Positions 1 through 8,286 of a DNA stretch of 20,140 nt are shown piece after piece (the first letter of the stretch is position 1; each line of letters opens with the position of its first letter). The notes beneath the pieces are model-generated. The model saw nothing but the letters and a program-made list of their open reading frames with translations. It searched no databases and was not told the origin of the DNA. Source of the DNA: Balneolaceae bacterium (lineage in GTDB: Bacteria > Bacteroidota > Rhodothermia > Balneolales > Balneolaceae). Made by a program: the position numbers and the translations under genes. The stretch is taken from positions 1-20,140 of the forward strand of contig SLKH01000018.1 of NCBI GenBank assembly GCA_007134665.1, read 5' to 3'.

Positions 1-36
1 GATGGTACTGCATCTGCGGTAGAGTAGGTCACCGCC
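1..36 (+). rRNA. rrf: 5S ribosomal RNA, 3' end only
   Basis: The first bases carry the conserved 3' portion of bacterial 5S rRNA: GATGGTACTGC, then GTAGAGTAGGTCACCGCC. ACCGCC at 31-36 would form the 3' strand of the terminal helix I. The 5' two thirds lie outside the window, so pairing cannot be checked and the exact 3' end is approximate. An intrinsic terminator follows within 20 bases, as expected at the end of an rRNA operon. The call rests on recognition of the conserved motif. Confidence 0.8.
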
Positions 37-55
37 TCATCTTCTTATCTTACAT

Positions 56-89
56 AGCCCTGATACGCACAGCGTTCAGGGCTTTTTTT
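56..89 (+). terminator. Intrinsic terminator after the 5S rRNA
   Basis: AGCCCTGA (56-63) pairs perfectly with TCAGGGCT (76-83). Above it ACGC (65-68) pairs with GCGT (72-75), leaving a single bulged T and a 3-base loop. A run of seven T (83-89) follows directly. This is a textbook rho-independent terminator ending the rRNA operon. A second short hairpin lies just downstream (TGCGCCC 91-97 with GGGCGCA 102-108). It has no T-tract on either strand, so it is not called as a terminator for the convergent gene at 136-663. Confidence 0.88.
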
Positions 90-135
90 GTGCGCCCGCC
101 AGGGCGCATTCACCTGGGTGTGAATTCAGGAAGTG

Positions 136-663
136 TTATTTAAAAGCCTGAACCTTGTCAATCTCTAATCTGAACGGTCCATCCTGTTTGTCACTGATCA
201 GGAATCCGTAACGCTGTATTTTTGCAGGATTAAAACCGGGTACATCCATGACGGGCACTCCCCTGAAGAAGGGTTGAAACTCAGTAAATGGTATGTCAAG
301 GACTTCCCATTTATTAATACTGGTATGAAATTCTGTATGATATGAGAAATCATGTATCTCACCGTTCTCTGATGTCCAGAATCTGAATTTATACGTTCTT
401 CCATCACCCTTGTAATAAATTTTAATGCGATTATACCCGGTAAGCTTCAATGATCTGTTTTTCTGAACTGATGCAAAACCTCCGTTGTTTTCCAGAGAAA
501 TATTACCTTCAAAAATTGCTGTTCCTGATTTACTTAAGAAAAACCGGCTTTCTGACCTGCCCCCCATAACCCCGTCATTGATGATACGCCAGTTTTGCTC
601 GATTTCAGAGTCGAAATCATCGATAATATAGGTTATATCTTGATTTCTGTTGTAATCATTCAT
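136..663 (-). CDS. CIA30-domain protein (NDUFAF1/complex I intermediate-associated protein 30 family)
   Basis: Protein of 175 residues made almost entirely of one CIA30-like beta-sandwich domain. Visible family hallmarks are an N-terminal segment with W-x-IINDGVMGGRSES, then FEGNISLENNGGFASV, a YKGDGRTYKFRFW strand and a C-terminal IQRYGFLISDKQDGPFRLEI segment. In mitochondria the family member NDUFAF1 is a complex I assembly factor. Bacterial members mostly have no proven function. There is no signal peptide or membrane segment, so the protein is probably cytoplasmic. I chose the ATG at 663. A TTG nine bases upstream (672) is also open, but neither start has a clear Shine-Dalgarno. The gene is the only minus-strand gene and is divergent from the ferredoxin gene at 875. 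It lies about 13.5 kb from the nuo operon, so a role in complex I assembly is conceivable but unproven. Confidence 0.8.
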   Translation of the reverse strand: MNDYNRNQDITYIIDDFDSEIEQNWRIINDGVMGGRSESRFFLSKSGTAIFEGNISLENNGGFASVQKNRSLKLTGYNRIKIYYKGDGRTYKFRFWTSENGEIHDFSYHTEFHTSINKWEVLDIPFTEFQPFFRGVPVMDVPGFNPAKIQRYGFLISDKQDGPFRLEIDKVQAFK

Positions 664-696
664 GATAGTCAAATCAGTTCATCGTAGTTCGTGTAA

Positions 697-724
697 TAAC
701 TACTCCAAAATAACTATTCCAAAA
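697..724. repeat. Two tandem 14-bp direct repeats upstream of the CIA30 gene
   Basis: TAACTACTCCAAAA (697-710) is followed immediately by TAACTATTCCAAAA (711-724), with 13 of 14 positions identical. The repeats lie in the 211-bp divergent intergenic region, about 35-60 bases upstream of the CIA30 start. They could be a tandem operator or part of its promoter. No function can be read from the sequence. Confidence 0.6.
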
Positions 725-790
725 TTGAGGTACATATTTATTCGGTGAAAACAGGATAAATACGGAAAATTGAGAATCGCCCGATTTATA

Positions 791-812
791 TTAGAGTTTT
801 ATGTCTAAATAT
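791..812 (+). promoter_or_regulatory. Putative operator, TTAGA-N8-TCTAA-ATAT, upstream of ferredoxin 1
   Basis: TTAGA (791-795) and TCTAA (804-808) are perfect inverted half-sites separated by 8 bases, followed by ATAT. The site ends 62 bases before the ATG of the ferredoxin gene. The same 22-base block occurs upstream of the second ferredoxin gene with 20 of 22 identities. More diverged copies precede nuoA and nuoH. This looks like a regulator binding site, perhaps overlapping a promoter. The binding protein is unknown; the Rrf2-family protein at 1351 is a candidate by proximity only. Confidence 0.5.
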
Positions 813-874
813 CTTATAATAAATAACAGGTGCAGGAAACTGCGCTAAATTTTAGCTCTTAGCCGGAGGTCATT

Positions 875-1225
875 ATGGCTTTAATGATAAATGACAGTTG
901 TATCAACTGCGGGTATTGTGAAAAGGAATGTCCGAATCAGGCTATTTATGAACCGGGAATGATTTGGACAATGGACGAAGGTACAAATTTGAAGGGTGTT
1001 ATTTCTATGAAAAACGGCCAGAGAACTGAAGCAACTTACGTACTGGGTCCACTTTCTGATGAATTCTATTTCATTGTTCCTGATAAATGTACTGAATGTC
1101 AGGGTGTGTACGACAATCCTCAATGTAAAATTGTATGCCCAAACCCGGCGAGTATTTCAGTATTGCCGACATACAGAGAATCACAGGAGGAACTAATTGC
1201 CAAACAAAGAAGGCTTGGCTATTAG
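875..1225 (+). CDS. 2[4Fe-4S] ferredoxin, Allochromatium/Chlorobium type with long inter-cluster insert
   Basis: Small soluble electron carrier of 116 residues, predicted to hold two [4Fe-4S] clusters. The first cluster motif is CxxCxxCxxxCP (C9, C12, C15, C19). The second is CxxC-x8-CxxxCP (C72, C75, C84, C88), where the 8-residue spacing is the mark of the Alvin/Chlorobium class. About 50 residues separate the two motifs, longer than the short linker of classical members, and a 28-residue tail follows. GGAGG at 865-869 sits five bases before the ATG and fixes the start. The gene precedes an Rrf2 regulator and PFOR, so it is a likely electron acceptor of PFOR. It is about 54% identical (63 of 116, counted by hand) and alignable without gaps to the ferredoxin at 9455. 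It is only mildly acidic (about 15 D/E against 10 K/R). Confidence 0.93.
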   Translation: MALMINDSCINCGYCEKECPNQAIYEPGMIWTMDEGTNLKGVISMKNGQRTEATYVLGPLSDEFYFIVPDKCTECQGVYDNPQCKIVCPNPASISVLPTYRESQEELIAKQRRLGY

Positions 1226-1274
1226 AAGAAGCAGGTTTTTGTTTTTGACAAGAACTGTAATTCCAAAATTTAAA

Positions 1275-1331
1275 AGGCACTGAATCAGGAAATTGTTAAA
1301 TCATTAATGATTACTTCCTGATTCAGTGCCT
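1275..1331. repeat. Perfect 17-bp inverted repeat (long hairpin) between ferredoxin 1 and the Rrf2 gene
   Basis: AGGCACTGAATCAGGAA (1275-1291) is the exact reverse complement of TTCCTGATTCAGTGCCT (1315-1331). The 23-base loop itself contains a 14-bp perfect palindrome, AATCATTAATGATT (1299-1312). On the plus strand the stem is followed by A-rich, not T-rich, sequence, so it is not a standard intrinsic terminator for the ferredoxin transcript. On the minus strand it is followed by TTTTAAATTTT, but no minus-strand gene reads into it. It ends 19 bases before the Rrf2 start codon. Possible roles are an RNA processing or stability element separating ferredoxin and regulator messages, a regulator operator, or a small palindromic repeat element. 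Confidence 0.85.
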
Positions 1332-1350
1332 ATAAAAAAGACGGGTATTC

Positions 1351-1803
1351 ATGTTCTCAGCATCGTGTCATTATGGGTTGCAGGCAATGTATTACATTGC
1401 ACTTCACTCATCTGAACAGAAACATGTCGGTTTAAGTGAAATTGCAAGAGAACAGGGAATCCCAAAACATTTTTTGAGCAAAATACTTCAGTTGTTAGTG
1501 AAAAATAAATTGCTCGTATCTATGAAAGGCCCGACCGGTGGATTTAAATTAAATCGTCCTCCAAATGAAATCACGCTGATTGAAGTGGTTGATGTAATAG
1601 ATGGCCTGGATATTTTTAAGCAGTGTGGTATCGGATTCAGGGAATGTAATGACGAAGATCCATGCGCTATTCATCACGATTATAAAAAGATACGAGAAAG
1701 GGTATATCAATTATTTAATGAACAAACTTTTGATGGATTAACAGAAGAGTTGATTCAGGATACAGGTATTGGAAATTTTGTAAACACTGGTAACAGAGAA
1801 TAA
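1351..1803 (+). CDS. Rrf2-family transcriptional regulator, probably Fe-S cluster sensing
   Basis: 150-residue winged-helix regulator. The N-terminus (MFSASCHYGLQAMYYIALHS) and the helix-turn-helix (LSEIAREQGIPKHFLSKILQ, about 28-47) are typical of Rrf2 proteins. They are followed by the wing K-G-PTGGFKL (about 59-67). Three cysteines, C92-x6-C99-x5-C105, with H108 close behind match the cluster-ligand region of IscR/NsrR/RirA-type members. An iron-sulfur, redox or NO/iron sensing role is therefore likely. The exact ligand spacing differs slightly from the C-x5-C-x5-C of IscR. There is no convincing Shine-Dalgarno, and the start is set by the family N-terminus. A long hairpin lies just upstream and nifJ starts 70 bases downstream. 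Its targets are not known from the sequence; the ferredoxin/PFOR genes and the shared dyads in this window are candidates. Confidence 0.9.
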   Translation: MFSASCHYGLQAMYYIALHSSEQKHVGLSEIAREQGIPKHFLSKILQLLVKNKLLVSMKGPTGGFKLNRPPNEITLIEVVDVIDGLDIFKQCGIGFRECNDEDPCAIHHDYKKIRERVYQLFNEQTFDGLTEELIQDTGIGNFVNTGNRE

Positions 1804-1873
1804 CAGGGAATTCATTACAAAAAATCTATTTATAGAAATATATACTACAGAAAAACTTCCGGAGGATTTAAAA

Positions 1874-4800
1874 ATGTCTAATAACCAAGTTACAATTGAC
1901 GCGAATGAAGCCACTGCATATATCGCCCATAAATTAAGTGAAGTGATTGCAATCTATCCAATTACTCCGGCATCACCGATGGGCGAATGGTCGGATGAAT
2001 GGTCGATGGGAGGCAAAAAAAATATATGGGGAACCATTCCGGAAATATCTGAACTTCAAAGTGAAGGCGGTGCTGCAGGTGCCATGCACGGTGCTCTGCA
2101 AACAGGTGCGCTAACAACTACCTTTACTGCTTCCCAGGGCCTGCTGCTGAAAATGCCTAATCTCTTTAAAATTGCAGGAGAATTGACGCCTGCAGTGGTA
2201 CACGTTGCTGCCCGTACTGTGGCTACACATGCATTATCAATTTTCGGGGATCACAGCGATGTGATGTCAGTCAGAATGACTGGTGTGGGTATGCTAAGCT
2301 CAAACAGTGTTCAGGAAGCTATGGATATGGCATTGATTGCACACGCAGCAAGTCTTGAATCAAGAATTCCATTTATTCATTTTTTTGATAGATTCAGGAC
2401 ATCTCATGAAGTTCAGAAAATATATGAGATTCCTGATTCAATGATGAGAGAAATGATTGATGACGAATGGGTGATTGCTCACCGGAACAGGGCACTGACC
2501 CCGGATAAACCGGTATTGCGGGGTACAGCCCAGAATCCTGATGTATTCTTCCAGGCAAGGGAAACTGTAAATCCATTTTACCAGGCATGTCCGGGTATCG
2601 TGCAGGGAGCAATGGATCGGTTCAGCAAGTTGTCGGGCCGCCATTATAATCTCTTTCAATTTCTTGGCCCGGCTGATGCTGAGCGGGTAATTATTTTAAT
2701 GGGTTCAGGTGCAGAAACTGCACATGAAACGGTAGAGAAGTTGAATTCTGTTGGTGAGAAAGTAGGCCTTGTCAAAGTACGGCTATTCAGGCCATTTAGC
2801 ATGAAACACCTTGTTGATGCACTGCCGCAAACAGTTCAAAGTATAGCAGTTCTCGACAGAACCAAGGAACCGGGAAGTACAGGTGAACCACTTTACAACG
2901 ATGTTGTAACTACTATTCATGAAAACAGACTTGAACAGTGGAAAACGTTTGATCATGAGCCAGTAGTAATAAACGGCCGATACGGCTTGTCTTCAAAAGA
3001 ATTTACGCCACCGATGGTGGTACGGATATTTGATGAGCTTAAGAAGGAGAAACCAAAAAATCATTTTACGATCGGTATTATTGATGATGTTACAAATACA
3101 CATCTGGAGATGGATAATAAAGGCTGGGAGACAGATGAAGACCTGTTTGAAGGGCTGTTTTATGGCCTGGGAGCAGATGGAACGGTAAGTGCAAATAAAA
3201 ATTCTATCAAAATAATTGGTGATAATACCAGTCATAATGCACAGGGATACTTTGTCTATGATTCCAAAAAATCAGGTGCTACAACTGTATCACATCTCAG
3301 GTTTGGGCCAAAACCAATACATTCAGCTTACCTGATCGATAAAGCCAATTTCATCGCCTGTCATCAGTTTCAGTTCCTTGACAGAATCGATATGCTGAAA
3401 AAAGCAAGAAATGGTGCAATTTTCCTTTTAAATGCGCCATATTCTGCTGATGAGGTGTGGGACCAGATACCCCGGAAAGTTCAGCAACAGATCATCGATA
3501 AGGAATTGAAATTTTATAGTATTGATGCCTATAAAGTTGCCCGTGAAAATGGAATGGGTACGCGGATCAATACAGTGATGCAAACTTGTTTCTTTGCAAT
3601 TTCAGAAATACTTGATAAAGAAGAAGCTATACTACTGATTAAGGATGCAATCAAAAAAGCATATGGCAGTAAAGGTGAGAAGATTTTGCAGAGTAATTAC
3701 GCTGCAGTTGACAATTCTGTAGAAAACCTGTTTGAAATTTCTGTCCCGTCAAAAGCTGAATCTGAAAAGGAAATGCGGCCGTCAGTTCCCGGGGATGCTC
3801 CTGAATTTGTTCAAAAAGTCATTGCTGAAATCATTGCAGGCCAGGGAGATGATTTGCCTGTCAGTGCTTTTGAATCTGACGGTACATTTCCGACAGGTAC
3901 AACTCAGTGGGAAAAGCGAAATATTGCACAGGAAATTCCGGTACTGGAGCCTGATATCTGTATTCAGTGTGGTAAGTGTATGTTCGTTTGCCCTCATGCA
4001 GTCATTCGAATGAAAGCATTTGACGGCGATTTACTGGAAGCCGCACCTGGAACCTTTAAATATATGGATGCAAGAGGCAGAGAATGGCCAGACAATACCA
4101 AGGTAAGTATCCAGGTATCGCCTGAAGATTGTACAGGATGTGAACTTTGTGTTGAGGTATGTCCCGCTAAAGATCGTAAACAGGTTGGGCGCAAAGCATT
4201 GAATATGGCAGCGATTGATCCGCTTCTTGAACAGGAAAAAGAGAACTGGGAATTCTTCCTGACAATCCCGGAGTATGACCGCTCAAAATTGAAAACAGAT
4301 ACAGTGAAAGGATCACAATTCCTGCAGCCGCTTTTTGAATTTTCAGGTGCGTGCGCAGGTTGCGGAGAGACACCGTATATCAAGGTAATTACACAGTTAT
4401 TTGGTGATCGTATGGTGATTGCAAATGCTACTGGTTGTTCATCAATATATGGTGGTAATCTGCCGGCTACTCCGTATACAACCAATAGTGACGGTTATGG
4501 CCCCGCCTGGTCAAATTCTCTTTTTGAAGACAATGCCGAGTTTGGCTTTGGATTCAGGCTCACAATCGACAAGCAGGAAGAACAGGCTCGTGAACTTCTG
4601 AAGCAGATGAATGGTGAAGCTGATGCAAAACTTGTTCAGGACATTCTGAATGCCGATCAGTCAACGGAACCCGGAATCTACGAACAACGCGAACGCGTTG
4701 GCAGGCTGAAAGAAATTCTCAGTCAAAGCAGCCAAAAAAATGCAAAAATGTTAACAAGCATTGCTGATTATCTTGTAAGAAAGAGTGTCTGGATATTCGG

Positions 4801-5452
4801 CGGAGATGGCTGGGCATATGATATCGGGTATGGCGGCCTTGATCATGTACTGGCAAGCGGCCGTGATGTCAATATCCTTGTTATGGATACCGAGGTCTAT
4901 TCAAATACCGGTGGCCAGTGCTCGAAAGCAACTCCGCTGGGTGCGGTTGCAAAATTCGCTGCTGCCGGGAAACGTACTAATAAAAAGGATCTCGGTTTAA
5001 TTTCTGTATCGGGTGGCCACGCCTACGTGGCCAGGGTTGCAATGGGAGCCAACGATATGCAAACGATGAAAGCAATCATTGAAGCAGAGCGGTATCCGGG
5101 CCCATCCATCATCATTGCATATAGCCACTGTATAGCACACGGTTATGACATGAAATATGGCCTGGATCAACAAAAACTTGCTGTAGATTCCGGCCATTGG
5201 CCACTCTTCAGATTTGATCCATCTAAAATTGATGAGGGAGTCAATCCGTTCCAGCTCGATTCAAAAGCACCAAAAATTGCATTTAAAGAGTATGCGTACA
5301 ATGAAATGCGATATCTGATGCTTGCCAAATCACAGCCAAAAGTAGCTAAAGAATTGATGTCGCAGGCCCAAAAAGCAGTGAATGAACAGTGGAAGGTTTA
5401 TGAACAGATGCAATCCGTATATGAGCCGAAAACTGGAAATGGGAAAGAGTAA
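1874..5452 (+). CDS. nifJ: Pyruvate:ferredoxin (flavodoxin) oxidoreductase, single-chain
   Basis: Oxidises pyruvate with CoA to acetyl-CoA and CO2 while reducing ferredoxin; the reaction is reversible. The 1192-residue length is normal for the homodimeric single-chain enzyme. Domains in order: pyruvate-binding domain with YPITP (28-32); gamma-type and CoA-binding regions; a 2[4Fe-4S] ferredoxin domain with C696/699/702/706 and C753/756/759/763; and the thiamine-diphosphate domain. The last domain has GDG at 977-979, an NTGGQ motif and the proximal-cluster cysteines C827, C830, C855 and C1086. All expected ligands are present. GGAGGA at 1861-1866 fixes the start. The neighbours are a ferredoxin and an Rrf2 regulator upstream and PPDK downstream, which points to central pyruvate metabolism rather than nitrogen fixation. 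A short palindrome TCTAT-TT-ATAGA (1825-1836) lies in the 70-base leader. Confidence 0.97.
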   Translation: MSNNQVTIDANEATAYIAHKLSEVIAIYPITPASPMGEWSDEWSMGGKKNIWGTIPEISELQSEGGAAGAMHGALQTGALTTTFTASQGLLLKMPNLFKIAGELTPAVVHVAARTVATHALSIFGDHSDVMSVRMTGVGMLSSNSVQEAMDMALIAHAASLESRIPFIHFFDRFRTSHEVQKIYEIPDSMMREMIDDEWVIAHRNRALTPDKPVLRGTAQNPDVFFQARETVNPFYQACPGIVQGAMDRFSKLSGRHYNLFQFLGPADAERVIILMGSGAETAHETVEKLNSVGEKVGLVKVRLFRPFSMKHLVDALPQTVQSIAVLDRTKEPGSTGEPLYNDVVTTIHENRLEQWKTFDHEPVVINGRYGLSSKEFTPPMVVRIFDELKKEKPKNHFTIGIIDDVTNTHLEMDNKGWETDEDLFEGLFYGLGADGTVSANKNSIKIIGDNTSHNAQGYFVYDSKKSGATTVSHLRFGPKPIHSAYLIDKANFIACHQFQFLDRIDMLKKARNGAIFLLNAPYSADEVWDQIPRKVQQQIIDKELKFYSIDAYKVARENGMGTRINTVMQTCFFAISEILDKEEAILLIKDAIKKAYGSKGEKILQSNYAAVDNSVENLFEISVPSKAESEKEMRPSVPGDAPEFVQKVIAEIIAGQGDDLPVSAFESDGTFPTGTTQWEKRNIAQEIPVLEPDICIQCGKCMFVCPHAVIRMKAFDGDLLEAAPGTFKYMDARGREWPDNTKVSIQVSPEDCTGCELCVEVCPAKDRKQVGRKALNMAAIDPLLEQEKENWEFFLTIPEYDRSKLKTDTVKGSQFLQPLFEFSGACAGCGETPYIKVITQLFGDRMVIANATGCSSIYGGNLPATPYTTNSDGYGPAWSNSLFEDNAEFGFGFRLTIDKQEEQARELLKQMNGEADAKLVQDILNADQSTEPGIYEQRERVGRLKEILSQSSQKNAKMLTSIADYLVRKSVWIFGGDGWAYDIGYGGLDHVLASGRDVNILVMDTEVYSNTGGQCSKATPLGAVAKFAAAGKRTNKKDLGLISVSGGHAYVARVAMGANDMQTMKAIIEAERYPGPSIIIAYSHCIAHGYDMKYGLDQQKLAVDSGHWPLFRFDPSKIDEGVNPFQLDSKAPKIAFKEYAYNEMRYLMLAKSQPKVAKELMSQAQKAVNEQWKVYEQMQSVYEPKTGNGKE

Positions 5453-5554
5453 TATGGAGCAAATAGTAGTTCATCGTCAGTGTATCCTGAACTGATTTCA
5501 TTGAATTTGGATATAACAATTAAATCTGGCTGATCTGGAGCCAGGAGCAGTGCT

Positions 5555-8212
5555 ATGAAAACAAAAGTAAAAACAAAACATGTCTACACATTTGGCAAGG
5601 GAAAAGTTGAAGGCGACCGTTCGATGCGCGAGTTACTTGGCGGAAAGGGAGCCAATCTTGCAGAAATGAGCACGATTGGTTTGCCTGTACCAGCCGGTTT
5701 TACCATTTCGACTGAAGCCTGTCAGTACTATTCAACCCATAATTCCGAGTGGCCGGAAGATCTGGCTGATGAAATACGTGAAGGTATAAAATTCATAGAA
5801 TCAGATATGAAAACCGGGTTTGGTGATTCGAGAAATCCGCTACTTTTATCTGTACGCTCCGGGGCAGCTGTATCTATGCCGGGGATGATGGATACAGTAT
5901 TAAATCTTGGGTTGAATGATGATACAGTTGAAGCACTGGCTGCAAAAACCAGCAATACCCGTTTTGCCTATGATTGCTATCGCCGGTTGATTGACATGTT
6001 TGGTGGAGTGGTGATGAATATATCTCATGACAAATTTGAAGAGGTCATTGAAGATGTAAAAAATACCAGAGGAGTTGAAAATGATACTGACTTAACAGGA
6101 GAGGATTTAAAGTCCATTGTTGATCGGTATAAAGCTGTGTTCCAGCATGAAACCGGAATCCAGTTCCCGGATGACCCATATGAGCAACTGGAACTGGCTG
6201 TTAATGCGGTATTTGATTCCTGGAATAGTAAACGGGCAGTAACCTACCGCCGGATCAATCATATTACAGGAATTTTAGGTACAGGGGTTAATGTGCAGGC
6301 AATGGTCTATGGAAATATGGGAGATGACTGTGCAACCGGAGTCTGTTTTACCAGAAATCCATCTACCGGTGAGAATAAACTTTATGGTGAATTTTTAATT
6401 AATGCCCAGGGTGAAGATGTCGTTGCCGGAATACGAACTCCGGAAGACATCTCTCATCTTGAACAAAAGATGTCCGATTCCTACCGTGAGTTGCAGTTAT
6501 TGGGCAAAAAGCTGGAGCAACATTACGGCAATATGCAGGATGTAGAGTTTACGGTTCAGAATAACTTTCTCTATATCCTTCAGACCAGGAGCGGACAGCG
6601 AACAGGTAAAGCTGCGGTTAAAATTGCAACGGATATGGTAGAGGAAGGTATAATTACAAAAAGAGATGCTGTTCTGAAGCATGTGAATCCGGATCATCTG
6701 AATCAATTGTTACACCCTCAAATTGATAAATCGGGAATAAAAGATGAGGAGATTATAGGGAAAGGGTTACCTGCATCTCCGGGTGCAGCTGTTGGAAAAG
6801 TTGTGTTTAATTCTGAAAAAGCAGAGGAAGCCGCCCGCAATGATGAACCTGTCATCCTGGTACGAATTGAGACAAGCCCGGAAGACGTTGGGGGAATGTC
6901 TGCAGCCGAAGGAATTCTGACTTCCCGGGGAGGCATGACTTCTCATGCAGCTGTGGTTGCCAGGGGTTGGGGAAAACCATGTGTTGCCGGTTGTGGTGAT
7001 ATCATTATTAATTATGAAAATCAAACTTTTACCAACGGACGTATTACCATTCGTGAAGGTGACTGGATCTCGATTGACGGGACTCTGGGTACGGTATTAC
7101 AAGGACGGAAACCCGTAGTTAAGCCAGAACTGGATGATGATTATAGAACGTTCATGGTTTGGGTTGATTCTTTCCGTGATATGAAAGTCCGTACAAACGC
7201 AGATACACCGGAAGATGCATTAAAGGCGCTTGAGTTTGGTGCTGAAGGAATTGGCCTCTGCCGGACTGAGCATATGTTTTTTGGTGATGAGAGAATTCTG
7301 GCAATTCGCCGAATGATTTTTTCGAACAGCGTAGATGAACGTAAAAAAGCCCTGGATCAGCTTCTTCCTTATCAAAGGCAGGATTTTATCGATATTTTCG
7401 AAGTGATGAACGGATTACCGGTAACGGTTCGCTTGCTGGATCCGCCGCTTCATGAATTTCTGCCACATGAACCGGATGAGATAGAGCGGGTAGCTTCTGA
7501 GCTTGGTATCAAAACTCAGGTATTATTTGAAAAGATTCGTTCATTAAGTGAGTTCAACCCGATGCTGGGGCATCGCGGCTGCAGATTGGGTATTACATAC
7601 CCTGAAATTACTGAAATGCAGACTCGAGCAATTATTGAAGCGGCCCTTACCCTGAAGAAAAAAGATTTGGAAGTAACACCGGAAATCATGATCCCTCTTG
7701 TAGGAACTCCACAGGAATTTCGAAGCCAAAAACTGGTTGTTGACCAGGTTGCTGAAAAAGTTTTTGAAGAGCAGGATTTACGTGTGGCTTATAAAGTCGG
7801 TACGATGATTGAAATCCCGAGAGCAGCACTTGTTGCTGAGCAAATAGCCAAAGATGCTGAATTTTTCTCGTTCGGAACAAATGATCTCACACAGATGACC
7901 TTTGGGTACAGCCGTGATGATGCGGGTAAATTCCTTGGTGAATACCTGAATCAGGGAATACTTGCTCAGGATCCGTTTCAGGTTCTGGATGTTGAAGGAG
8001 TCGGGCAATTGGTAAGTATGGCTACAGAAAATGGGCGAAAAGCCCGGGCAGATCTCAAAATTGGGATCTGTGGCGAACATGGCGGTGAACCTGCCAGCGT
8101 TACTTTTTGCTATAAACAGAATATGGACTATGTGAGTTGTTCGCCATACCGGGTACCGGTTGCCAGGCTCGCGGCTGCAGAAGCATGTTTAAATGAGGAG
8201 AAAAATAATTAA
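5555..8212 (+). CDS. ppdK: Pyruvate, phosphate dikinase
   Basis: Interconverts pyruvate + ATP + Pi and phosphoenolpyruvate + AMP + PPi in the cytoplasm. The 885-residue protein has the N-terminal nucleotide-binding domain (LLGGKGANLAEM near residue 30), then the swivelling phosphohistidine domain with GGMTSHAAVVARGWGKPCVAG (catalytic His464). The C-terminal PEP/pyruvate barrel ends with GICGEHGGEP (catalytic Cys839). It is complete by length and motifs. AGGAG at 5543-5547 supports the start. A 6-bp stem CTGGCT/AGCCAG (5526-5531 with 5539-5544) partly overlaps that ribosome-binding site. The gene follows nifJ after 102 bases. Together PFOR and PPDK can link acetyl-CoA, pyruvate and PEP in either glycolytic or gluconeogenic direction. 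No dedicated PPDK regulatory protein gene is visible here. Confidence 0.96.
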   Translation: MKTKVKTKHVYTFGKGKVEGDRSMRELLGGKGANLAEMSTIGLPVPAGFTISTEACQYYSTHNSEWPEDLADEIREGIKFIESDMKTGFGDSRNPLLLSVRSGAAVSMPGMMDTVLNLGLNDDTVEALAAKTSNTRFAYDCYRRLIDMFGGVVMNISHDKFEEVIEDVKNTRGVENDTDLTGEDLKSIVDRYKAVFQHETGIQFPDDPYEQLELAVNAVFDSWNSKRAVTYRRINHITGILGTGVNVQAMVYGNMGDDCATGVCFTRNPSTGENKLYGEFLINAQGEDVVAGIRTPEDISHLEQKMSDSYRELQLLGKKLEQHYGNMQDVEFTVQNNFLYILQTRSGQRTGKAAVKIATDMVEEGIITKRDAVLKHVNPDHLNQLLHPQIDKSGIKDEEIIGKGLPASPGAAVGKVVFNSEKAEEAARNDEPVILVRIETSPEDVGGMSAAEGILTSRGGMTSHAAVVARGWGKPCVAGCGDIIINYENQTFTNGRITIREGDWISIDGTLGTVLQGRKPVVKPELDDDYRTFMVWVDSFRDMKVRTNADTPEDALKALEFGAEGIGLCRTEHMFFGDERILAIRRMIFSNSVDERKKALDQLLPYQRQDFIDIFEVMNGLPVTVRLLDPPLHEFLPHEPDEIERVASELGIKTQVLFEKIRSLSEFNPMLGHRGCRLGITYPEITEMQTRAIIEAALTLKKKDLEVTPEIMIPLVGTPQEFRSQKLVVDQVAEKVFEEQDLRVAYKVGTMIEIPRAALVAEQIAKDAEFFSFGTNDLTQMTFGYSRDDAGKFLGEYLNQGILAQDPFQVLDVEGVGQLVSMATENGRKARADLKIGICGEHGGEPASVTFCYKQNMDYVSCSPYRVPVARLAAAEACLNEEKNN

Positions 8213-8286
8213 GAAAACCCCGTGATCACGTAAGGATACTATGACCGGGACAACAGAAATGGGTGTTAATATAAAAAGGAACAATT

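Noticed and set aside
91..125. Hairpins at 91-108 and 108-125 as a terminator for the minus-strand CIA30 gene.
   Set aside because: Reading on the minus strand, the stems are followed by A-rich rather than T-rich sequence.
1275..1331. Reading the long hairpin as the ferredoxin 1 terminator.
   Set aside because: On the coding strand the stem is followed by TATAAAAAAG, not a T-tract, so a standard rho-independent terminator is not supported.
1825..1836. TCTAT-TT-ATAGA upstream of nifJ as a fifth copy of the shared dyad.
   Set aside because: The half-sites have the opposite orientation and a different spacing from TTAGA-N8-TCTAA, so it does not align with the other four. It is only noted as a short palindrome.
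3994..4485. Open frame of 163 codons on the minus strand inside nifJ.
   Set aside because: It lies wholly antisense to a complete, motif-rich PFOR coding region covering its second cluster and TPP domains. It shows no recognisable domain or start signal.
1874..5452. A nitrogen-fixation role suggested by the nifJ symbol.
   Set aside because: No nif structural or assembly genes are present. The neighbours are central carbon and respiratory genes.
8221..8230. 10-bp palindrome CGTGATCACG between ppdK and the DHOD-like gene.
   Set aside because: Single short palindrome with no second copy or T-tract in the vicinity; chance is enough to explain it.
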